A DNA stretch of 32,185 nt from Caryophanales bacterium UBA7057 (GTDB lineage Bacteria > Bacillota_I > Bacilli_A > RF39 > UBA660). Below, piece after piece: positions 15,415 through 21,706 of this stretch (position 1 is the stretch's first letter; each line of letters opens with the position of its first letter). The stretch lies in NCBI GenBank assembly GCA_002493865.1, contig DLAC01000037.1:1-32185 (forward strand), written 5' to 3'. The notes under the pieces are model-generated. The model was given only the letters and a program-made list of their open reading frames with translations, was not told the DNA's origin and did not search any database. Position numbers and translations under genes: made by a program.

Positions 15415-16665
15415 TTAAATAAAAGATTTGATTCGTTTTACCCAATATGCAGTATCTAACGGCTTATTCTCTGGTGGCGTATGCTCTAAAGTGTATAGAT
15501 AGTCATCTAGAAGTGCTAAAATATAGAGTTCTCCCATTTGTAAATTAGAAATTGCGGATTCACTTTTTCGTTTTCTTCTTACCTCACATTCTTTATTCAG
15601 TAACCACGAAGCTGCTACATGGTGATCTGAAAATCTACGTGTATCTCTTGTATTTAATTTAGATCCTCCCGCTTTTGCCATTTCTAAGTACTCTAAAACA
15701 TGTTCCTCGAAAGATAAAGATGGTGTTTGATTCATCCATTCTTTTAATTCTGATTTATGATTCAAAACCCAGTTCTTTACACTCGTTTCGTCTGGAAATT
15801 TTAATTGATCAGAATTTAAGTCAAACCCTTCGTCATTCATATGTTCATTAAAATATTTCATTTTTTCATCATATGTCATTCTAGGTTTTCGAATGGAACG
15901 AATATCTTTTACTTTTAATATTTCATTCTCCATCCATGCGAATGACATGATTTCCTCCATTCTATCACTAGATGGTATCAGTTGCTTTTGAACTTCTGAA
16001 TGTAATATCAGATTTTGATGGCGATACCAAGCCTCCATCCATACACCATCAGAAAATTTTTCATGAATGGATGGCATACATTTATGAATCTTTACCCATT
16101 CTAAATACTCTTTCGTTTTTTGAGTATAAGTTGAATGGGAAAGTCTCCAAAATTGATCTTTATAATACCCTTCTTCACATAATTTCTTTTTCATTCTAAC
16201 AAATGGATGAAGCGATTCTTCCGGTTGTTCTAATATATCTTCTAGTTGACTATTTCTTCCATAAATTTGATTCGTGGCATTATACCAACAAACCATGTCC
16301 ATCCCATCTTTAAAAGTAAGATGATCCTTTTGAGCTGGTCTTCTTCCTAGCTTTCTAGTAATCTCTATATACTCATTAATTCTTACTTCCATATCTGGTC
16401 TGTTAGCGGATAATTGAAGTTTCCCATCAAAAGAAGATTCAATAAACTCACACATAGATTGAATTTTCTGATACTTTTCAGGCAATGGTTCTTCTGGATA
16501 TTCTTTGATAAAATCTCTAACGTAACGTCGCCAATTGTGTGCCCAGGAACGCATATCTCCACCATCCGAAAATTTAATATTTGCACTCTTTGGAGGTGTT
16601 TTTTTATTTTCTAATACCCATCCTTGGTATTCTTTGATTTTCTCATCAAAAGTTAACTGTTTCAT
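15415..16665 (-). CDS. Repeat protein with 86-residue period, helicase-associated-domain-like
   Basis: A 416-residue soluble protein made of at least five related modules. Each contains an aromatic-rich helix (KEYQGW, NEYIEI, KEYLEW, KYFNEH, LEYLEM), a basic turn, then an F-x-D-x6-W signature. The signature Phe residues are at 32, 118, 204, 290 and 345 and the Trp residues at 41, 127, 213, 299 and 354. The first four are spaced exactly 86 residues apart and the last 55. The 'F-DG-x-x-W-x-x-x-x-R' texture resembles the helicase-associated (HA) domain found in tandem after some helicases, but no helicase motifs are present here. Nucleic-acid binding is only an inference. It has its own promoter (TTGTTC-17-TATAAT), and GGGGGA precedes the ATG. 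Confidence 0.7.
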   Translation of the reverse strand: MKQLTFDEKIKEYQGWVLENKKTPPKSANIKFSDGGDMRSWAHNWRRYVRDFIKEYPEEPLPEKYQKIQSMCEFIESSFDGKLQLSANRPDMEVRINEYIEITRKLGRRPAQKDHLTFKDGMDMVCWYNATNQIYGRNSQLEDILEQPEESLHPFVRMKKKLCEEGYYKDQFWRLSHSTYTQKTKEYLEWVKIHKCMPSIHEKFSDGVWMEAWYRHQNLILHSEVQKQLIPSSDRMEEIMSFAWMENEILKVKDIRSIRKPRMTYDEKMKYFNEHMNDEGFDLNSDQLKFPDETSVKNWVLNHKSELKEWMNQTPSLSFEEHVLEYLEMAKAGGSKLNTRDTRRFSDHHVAASWLLNKECEVRRKRKSESAISNLQMGELYILALLDDYLYTLEHTPPENKPLDTAYWVKRIKSFI

Positions 16666-16688
16666 GACTCTTCCCCCTAAATGCGCTT

Positions 16689-16717
16689 ATTATACCAAAA
16701 ATCAATAAAAAGAACAA
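16689..16717 (-). promoter_or_regulatory. Promoter of the 86-residue-repeat gene
   Basis: TTGTTC (16717-16712) and TATAAT (16694-16689) with a 17-base spacer on the minus strand, 23 bases upstream of the ATG. Confidence 0.6.
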
Positions 16718-16725
16718 GATTTTGC

Positions 16726-17568
16726 TTATCTAAATTTTTGTTTTCCATGATAAAGATTTATTAAGTTTGCATAAAGGGAAAGAACCGTTAAAGGTCCAAC
16801 ACCACCAGGAACTGGAGTGATTGCATGAACGTATCCCAGTAAATTTTTAAAATCACAGTCACCAAACAACTGATGATCCGAAATTGTCGTGCCAATATCA
16901 ACAACGACTGCTTCTTCTTTTGTCATATTTCTTTTTAACCAACCTGGTTTTCCGATTGCAATAAATATGTAATCTGCTTCTTTCAATAATTCTAACGTAT
17001 TTTCTGTTTTAGAGTCACAAAGCACTACCTCATTTGTCTTTTTCAATAATATTGAAAGAGGTGTCCCAACCAATCTACTTTTTCCTAGAATCACAATTTT
17101 TTTATTTTTAGGTGCAACCCGATAAAAGTCTAGAAGAAATAAAATTCCTTGAACTGTTGCGGGAACAATTTTAAAATCTTTAAATAGTACTTCCTGATTT
17201 TTAGTCGTTAGGCAATCGACGTCCTTCTTTGGATCAATTTGGTCGACTAGTTCTAAAAAAGAAAAAGAAGTAGGAACTGGACTTTGAATCATAATTCCAT
17301 GAACTGTAGGATCTATATTTAATTCGTGAATCTTTTCTAAAATGGTTTTCTTAGTGTCAGAAGAAGAAAAGGTGATTTCTAGAAAAGAGACACCTAATTC
17401 TTCCGCCATTCTTCGTTTTTGTCTCACGTATAGTTCATTTTCTTTGAAATTTCCAATTTGAATGACTACAAGTTTTAATGTTTCTCCTAACTGATTATAC
17501 TTTTCCCTTAATTCTGGTAGTAAGGTATCCCGTACCTTTTTTCCATCCATAACGATTGTCTCTTTCAT
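16726..17568 (-). CDS. folD: Methylenetetrahydrofolate dehydrogenase/cyclohydrolase FolD
   Basis: Interconverts 5,10-methylene- and 10-formyl-tetrahydrofolate using NADP, supplying one-carbon units for purines and formylmethionine. The substrate-site segment ELYVRQKRRMAEELG carries the conserved catalytic lysine. HGIMIQSPVP and KDVDCL correspond to the usual 'LPLP' and 'KDVDG' segments with substitutions (QSPVP, DVDC). The Rossmann dinucleotide site is IVILGKSRLVGTPLSILL. The closing HAITPVPGGVGPLTV is canonical. The length, 280 residues, is normal. The start is set at the second ATG (17568) because GGAGGA abuts the first. It sits 15 bases after the nrd operon terminator, so it may have a promoter inside the end of nrdG or depend on readthrough. 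Confidence 0.93.
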   Translation of the reverse strand: MKETIVMDGKKVRDTLLPELREKYNQLGETLKLVVIQIGNFKENELYVRQKRRMAEELGVSFLEITFSSSDTKKTILEKIHELNIDPTVHGIMIQSPVPTSFSFLELVDQIDPKKDVDCLTTKNQEVLFKDFKIVPATVQGILFLLDFYRVAPKNKKIVILGKSRLVGTPLSILLKKTNEVVLCDSKTENTLELLKEADYIFIAIGKPGWLKRNMTKEEAVVVDIGTTISDHQLFGDCDFKNLLGYVHAITPVPGGVGPLTVLSLYANLINLYHGKQKFR

Positions 17569-17582
17569 ATTCATTCCTCCAA

Positions 17583-17607
17583 AGAAAAAAGAAGTATTTC
17601 ACTTCTT
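17583..17607 (-). terminator. Hairpin between nrdG and folD
   Basis: Minus-strand stem AAGAAGT (17607-17601), 5-base loop, ACTTCTT (17595-17589), then a T-rich run. It starts one base after the nrdG stop and ends 15 bases before folD, so it may be a partial terminator or attenuator rather than a full stop. Confidence 0.6.
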
Positions 17608-17608
17608 A

Positions 17609-18169
17609 TTATACATATAATCCTTGCTTTTTTCTAGAAATAAATGAAAACGAAACTTCTTCCTCTTCCTGTTTTAAAATAACAGTTCCTTCTTCTAGGC
17701 TCTTTTTGACATCAATAAGTCTTTGATTGGTACTTCCTCTAAATAAGGCACTGTAACTTTTCTTTTCTAATATGAATCTACCATCTACTAAGATATCAAT
17801 TTCCTTTAAAAATTCCATGATTTCTGGTTTCTTTTTAGAAAGTGCTAGTAATTGTTCAAATGTATATCCAGTATAACACCAAATATTAAGTCCTACTTCA
17901 CGTGCAAAACGAGCAATTTCTGCGCATTCTTTTGGTTGCATAAATGGATCTCCCCCAGAAAATGTGAGTCCATCTTGTCCTTTTAATTCATCAATGGCAT
18001 CCTTCACGTCTTCAACATCTACTAGAATTCCTTCATTAAAATCGTGTGTTTGTGGATTATGACAACCAGGACAATGGTGAGGGCATCCTTGTGTCCAAAG
18101 AACAGTTCTGATTCCCTCTCCATCGACAATACTGTCTTCTTGTAAATCCGCTGCGAGTCGAATATTCAT
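17609..18169 (-). CDS. nrdG: Anaerobic ribonucleotide reductase activase (radical SAM)
   Basis: Generates the glycyl radical on class III ribonucleotide reductase by reductive cleavage of S-adenosylmethionine. The radical-SAM cysteine motif is CPHHCPGC (CX3CX2C) in TQGCPHHCPGCHNP near residues 28-41. The GLTFSGGDPFMQP string is the SAM-binding GGE/GGD motif. NIWCYTGYTFEQL and LVDGRFILEKK complete the family pattern. The 186-residue length is slightly long, from a C-terminal Glu-rich segment. The ATG lies one base after the TAG of the small glycyl-radical ORF (TAG-T-ATG) with no strong ribosome binding site of its own. Its translation is therefore probably coupled to that ORF. Confidence 0.95.
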   Translation of the reverse strand: MNIRLAADLQEDSIVDGEGIRTVLWTQGCPHHCPGCHNPQTHDFNEGILVDVEDVKDAIDELKGQDGLTFSGGDPFMQPKECAEIARFAREVGLNIWCYTGYTFEQLLALSKKKPEIMEFLKEIDILVDGRFILEKKSYSALFRGSTNQRLIDVKKSLEEGTVILKQEEEEVSFSFISRKKQGLYV

Positions 18170-18170
18170 A

Positions 18171-18344
18171 CTACATTACTTCTTTTTTAGTATCTTTGCA
18201 GATATCTTTCAATCCACTATGTTTTACACGATCTCTTTCTTCTGCTCTTTTTCCGTTGTTGAATCTAGAAACGTCACCAGCTAAATAACCAGTTACCCTT
18301 CTAATTCTTTCGAATCCTTTTCCTTCTCCTACTACTTTTTCCAT
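18171..18344 (-). CDS. Separate glycyl-radical peptide of class III ribonucleotide reductase
   Basis: A 57-residue ORF whose residues 11-42 (FERIRRVTGYLAG... FNNGKRAEE...RVKH) match the extreme C-terminal glycyl-radical loop of NrdD. From memory, in E. coli NrdD this reads RRVCGYLG...RPFNAGK...RRVKH. The radical-bearing glycine would be Gly19 in RRVTGYL. The large NrdD chain encoded just upstream stops before this motif. The ORF has its own GGAG ribosome binding site 8 bases before the ATG. It lies 42 bases after the nrdD stop in the same frame, with several in-frame TAA codons between, so this is not a single nonsense error. It is one base from nrdG. I infer that it completes the reductase in trans. 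How widespread this arrangement is could not be checked here. Confidence 0.8.
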   Translation of the reverse strand: MEKVVGEGKGFERIRRVTGYLAGDVSRFNNGKRAEERDRVKHSGLKDICKDTKKEVM

Positions 18345-18386
18345 TTTTAACACTCCTTTTCTTTTTTATTTATTTTATTTTTATGG

Positions 18387-20708
18387 TTATCTACCACAAC
18401 TACAATCTTCTCCTGTAAGTCTTTCCACAGGAACACCTTCAAATTCATGTCTTCCGCATCCTGGACATACGTCGTTAATGACTCCGACATATCCACAAAC
18501 TGGATCTCTATCTACTGGATGGTTGACTGCTCCATAACCAATTCCTGATTCTTTCATGATACGAATAATTTTTTCAAATGCATCTACATTTTGAACTGCA
18601 TCCCCATCTAATTCAATATAAGAAATATGTCCACCATTCGTTAATGCATGATATGGAGCCTCATGTTCAATTTTACTTGTAATACTAATATTGTAATATA
18701 CTGGGATATGGAATGAGTTTGTATAATACTCACGATCTGTAACTCCCTTAATTTTTCCATAAATGGCTTTATCAATTCCTGTAAATCTACCAGATAATCC
18801 TTCTGCTGGTGTTGCAAGACAAGCAAAGTTTAGATTATATTTTTCTGCATATTCATCACATTTCTTACGCATAAATTTAACAATTTCTAATCCAAGCTTT
18901 TGGCTCTCTTCACTTTCCCCATGATGCTTTCCAGTTAATGCCTTTAAGCACTCTGCCAGTCCAATAAATCCAATGGATAAAGAACCATGCTTCCATACTT
19001 TTCTTAATCTGTCCGTTGGTTTTAATTTTTCACCATTCGTCCAAACACCTTGTCCTAATAAGAATGGAAAATTATAACAGTGTTTATTACATTGAACTTC
19101 AAATCTTTCTAGCAATTGATCCCTAACCATATCCATGAGTTCTTCTAATTCACGATAGAAGCCTTTCATATCTGCTTTTTCTCTTTCTTTTAAAGCAATT
19201 CCATATTTGATTCCCAAACGAGGTAAATTAATCGTTGTCCATGATAGATTACCACGTCCTGTTACAACTTCATGATTAGGATCCGTCACGTCTCCGATGA
19301 CTCTCGTTCTACATCCCATATAGGAAATTTCTGTGTTAGGGTCTCCTTCATGATAGTATTGAATATTAAACGGTGCATCTATAAAAGAGAAATTTGGGAA
19401 TAATCTCTTTGCGGATACTTTACAAGCGAGTTTAAACAAGTCATAATTCTTATCTTCTTTATTATAATTGATTCCTTCTTTGACCTTAAAGATAGAAACT
19501 GGGAAAATTGGAGTTTCACCTTTTCCTAATCCTTCATCTTCTGCTAGTAAGAAGTTTTTGATAATCATTCTTCCTTCTGGAGTTGTATCTGTTCCAAAGT
19601 TTACAGATGAGAACGGAACCTGTGCTCCTGCTCTTGAATGCATGGTATTTAAATTATGAATAAATGCTTCCATCGTTTGATAGGTTGCTCTTTCTGTTTT
19701 TTCTAATGCCTTTTCATAGCTCTTATTTAGTATCTCTTGAACCGCTTTAGATTCTTTCGCAAAACTATAAAATTCTGTAACGTCAAATTCAATACTATCT
19801 AACTTATCAATTTCTTTAGCCAAACGATCCATATTGACAAATGGACAAAATCCCATTAGATCAATGTAATCATAAATTGTCTGTTTGAATTGCCTCTTAA
19901 ATGTCTTTAATACTCCCGGAGCCATGTAATAATCTAATGCTGGAATTGCTTGACCTCCATGTTGATCATTTTGGTTTGCTTGAATTACGATGGCTGCTAA
20001 GGAACCATAAGTAGATATATCTTGTGGTGGGCGAACATATCCATGCCCTGTATCAAATCCATTTCTAAATAGTCTAGATAAATCAATTTGACAGCAAGTG
20101 GTAGTTCCCATCGCGAAGAAATCCATGTCATGAATATGAATTGTACCATTATCATGTGCCTCTGCATATTCAGGCTTCATGAGATAAGCTTTCGCAAACT
20201 CTTTAGAAACAGTCGCACCATATTGAAGCATCGTTCCCATTGGAGAATTTCCATCAATGTTGGCATTTTCTCTTTTGGCGTCCTCTTCATTTGCTGATTT
20301 TAATCCAAGATTTTCTAGTGATTTTAAAAACTTATGCGTCTTTTTATCATCGAAGAATGATTTTCTAGATTGATTTCTTCTCTCACGGTAACTTGAGAAA
20401 GATTGATATACATCTTGATATCCTTTCTTTTCTAGTTCCTCTTCAATCATATCTTGAATTTCTTCAATCTTGATTTTTCCTAAAGGAACATACTCTTTTT
20501 CGATTTTACTTACCACTGCATGGCATATCTTTTGAATATCTTTCTCTGTATAAATTGATTCATGTTCCTCTTCATCGTCCAAATTTCCAGAAACACTATC
20601 AAATCCCTTTTTGACTGCAAGTGCAATCTTTGCCTTATCGAAACTTACTTTTTTTCCGTTTCTTTTGACTACTACTAATTCTTCTAGTTTATTTACTGTA
20701 TCTGTCAT
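18387..20708 (-). CDS. nrdD: Anaerobic ribonucleoside-triphosphate reductase, large chain without glycyl-radical tail
   Basis: Reduces ribonucleoside triphosphates to deoxyribonucleotides under anaerobic conditions. Residues 10-110 form an ATP-cone allosteric domain (VVKRNGKKVSFDKAKIALAV). The ten-stranded barrel follows, with TTTCCQIDL (Cys205/206), HSRAGAQVPFSSVNFGTD and the finger-loop YMGCRTRV whose Cys466 is the expected thiyl-radical residue. The C-terminus has DPVCGYVG and CPGC (Cys738, 748, 751) and ends CSCGR (Cys769, 771), fitting the zinc-binding knuckle. The chain stops there. The RRxxGYL glycyl-radical motif that normally follows is encoded by the next ORF. The length is 773 residues. 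GGAGG lies 13 bases before the ATG, and a TTGACC-18-TACAAT promoter starts 43 bases upstream. Confidence 0.93.
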   Translation of the reverse strand: MTDTVNKLEELVVVKRNGKKVSFDKAKIALAVKKGFDSVSGNLDDEEEHESIYTEKDIQKICHAVVSKIEKEYVPLGKIKIEEIQDMIEEELEKKGYQDVYQSFSSYRERRNQSRKSFFDDKKTHKFLKSLENLGLKSANEEDAKRENANIDGNSPMGTMLQYGATVSKEFAKAYLMKPEYAEAHDNGTIHIHDMDFFAMGTTTCCQIDLSRLFRNGFDTGHGYVRPPQDISTYGSLAAIVIQANQNDQHGGQAIPALDYYMAPGVLKTFKRQFKQTIYDYIDLMGFCPFVNMDRLAKEIDKLDSIEFDVTEFYSFAKESKAVQEILNKSYEKALEKTERATYQTMEAFIHNLNTMHSRAGAQVPFSSVNFGTDTTPEGRMIIKNFLLAEDEGLGKGETPIFPVSIFKVKEGINYNKEDKNYDLFKLACKVSAKRLFPNFSFIDAPFNIQYYHEGDPNTEISYMGCRTRVIGDVTDPNHEVVTGRGNLSWTTINLPRLGIKYGIALKEREKADMKGFYRELEELMDMVRDQLLERFEVQCNKHCYNFPFLLGQGVWTNGEKLKPTDRLRKVWKHGSLSIGFIGLAECLKALTGKHHGESEESQKLGLEIVKFMRKKCDEYAEKYNLNFACLATPAEGLSGRFTGIDKAIYGKIKGVTDREYYTNSFHIPVYYNISITSKIEHEAPYHALTNGGHISYIELDGDAVQNVDAFEKIIRIMKESGIGYGAVNHPVDRDPVCGYVGVINDVCPGCGRHEFEGVPVERLTGEDCSCGR

Positions 20709-20750
20709 ATTCTAATCTACTCCTCCACTACTTTACTTGTTGTTAGATTC

Positions 20751-20780
20751 ATTGTATTATCTTTTTAACTTTTCGGTCAA
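20751..20780 (-). promoter_or_regulatory. Promoter of the anaerobic RNR operon
   Basis: TTGACC (20780-20775), 18-base spacer, TACAAT (20756-20751) on the minus strand, giving a leader of about 36 bases before the nrdD ATG. I looked for an NrdR-type palindromic box next to it and did not find a convincing one. Confidence 0.65.
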
Positions 20781-21024
20781 TATTTTTTCTGTTTTTTTTA
20801 AAATTTGACATTTACTATTTTTTCAAATTTTAATTTTTTTGATTTTTTTGATTTTTCTTATTTTTTGATTTTTTTATTATAAATTCCTTAAAATGCAAGG
20901 ATAAAAAACTTTTTTCATTTTTTACTTGACTTTTCAAAAAATCTTACTTTTTTCAAAAAATGCAATTTTCAAGTTTTTCATTTTTTCAATTTTTTTGATT
21001 TTTTTCTTGTTCGATTTACACTCA
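20781..21024. other. T-tract-rich non-coding region upstream of the nrdD promoter
   Basis: About 240 bases with almost no G or C on the plus strand. Runs of five to seven T recur every 9-11 bases, separated by GA, CA or CTTA, especially at about 20835-20880 and 20985-21010. No ORF longer than about 15 codons with a ribosome binding site is visible. The spacing suits intrinsically curved DNA, or an extended UP element for the promoter at 20751-20780. An inverted pair ACTTGA/TCAAGT lies near 20932-20976. There is no recognisable repeat family, tRNA or mobile-element end. Confidence 0.5.
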
Positions 21025-21071
21025 TAAAAAAAGAAAAGACACTCTTTGACAATTGCCAAAATCTCTTTTCT
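21025..21071 (-). terminator. Terminator of the tex-GNAT operon
   Basis: Minus-strand stem AGAAAAGA (21071-21064) pairs with TCTTTTCT (21039-21032). An internal hairpin TTTGGC-AATT-GTCAAA lies within, and the outer stem is followed by a T run. It sits about 25 bases after the stop at 21096. Confidence 0.75.
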
Positions 21072-21095
21072 GTAATCACGTATCATTTTTTTAAT

Positions 21096-21695
21096 CTATT
21101 TCTTTTTTGGAGTCTCATCAGCCATTAAATCTACTTCATAAGTATCATACCATATCTTTTTACCATCATGTGGCTGAATTAGGACACCTCCAAAGTTTTG
21201 GATTGTGTGAATGGATGGTTCATTATTTGGTTCAACCGTAATCACCGGCTTATATATTTTCATTCGAATCATTGTTTCTTTTAAAAGTTCTAAACTCTGA
21301 AGCATAAAACGATGTCCTCGGTATTCCTCATCTAACCCATATCCTATATTACCTAGGGATCTATAAAAATCGCTTCTTAAAGAAACACGCCCAATCCTTG
21401 TAGAAGTTCCATGAAGATAAATTCCAAAGTAAGCACTTTCTTCTTCTATACTTCCTTCTTCTAAATATATATCTATTGTTTCATTCGATGCAACTGGGTT
21501 ATTTTCAAGCAGATGAATCTCACTACGAACTCTATCTATTTCACAGAAGACTTGATTAATTTTATGAGAAATCTCTCTTTCTTCATTTCTATCATATACT
21601 CGTCTTTCTTTATCAATTAAAAGATCTAATTCTTTTTGTAATTCTTCTAGTTCCTTTTTCTTTGATTCTAGTCTTAAGTTTTTACTTTCTTCCAT
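21096..21695 (-). CDS. GNAT-family N-acetyltransferase with N-terminal coiled coil
   Basis: A 199-residue protein. Residues 1-65 are strongly helical and charged (KKKELEELQKELDLLIDKE...), predicting a coiled coil. From about 80 there is a GNAT fold: the strand-turn FGIYLHGTSTRIGRVSLR, the acetyl-CoA loop region GNIGYGLDEEYRGHRFMLQSLELL, and the C-terminal VEPNNEPSIHTIQNFGGVLI, where N-x-x-S marks the usual asparagine helix. The acceptor substrate is unknown. The ATG is preceded by GGAG with 8-base spacing and lies 11 bases after the tex stop, so the two genes share a transcript. A strong terminator follows. Confidence 0.8.
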   Translation of the reverse strand: MEESKNLRLESKKKELEELQKELDLLIDKERRVYDRNEEREISHKINQVFCEIDRVRSEIHLLENNPVASNETIDIYLEEGSIEEESAYFGIYLHGTSTRIGRVSLRSDFYRSLGNIGYGLDEEYRGHRFMLQSLELLKETMIRMKIYKPVITVEPNNEPSIHTIQNFGGVLIQPHDGKKIWYDTYEVDLMADETPKKK

Positions 21696-21706
21696 TTCAC
21701 AGACTC

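Noticed and set aside
18345..18389. A simple nonsense mutation or programmed readthrough joining nrdD to the 57-residue ORF
   Set aside because: Although both are in the same frame, the gap holds four TAA codons in that frame and the small ORF has a well-placed ribosome binding site, so separate translation is far more likely.
18480..18506. The VCGYVG string near the NrdD C-terminus as the glycyl-radical site
   Set aside because: It is preceded by DRDP rather than RR and followed by CPGC and the chain end, not by the R-x-FN-x-GK...RVKH tail. It aligns better with the first zinc knuckle of NrdD (CGFTG in E. coli, from memory). The true RRxTGYL motif is on the following small ORF.
20751..21095. 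An NrdR box or a riboswitch upstream of nrdD
   Set aside because: I found no pair of NrdR-like palindromes. The region is nearly pure A/T tracts without the conserved G/C-rich helices expected of riboswitches such as the cobalamin class.
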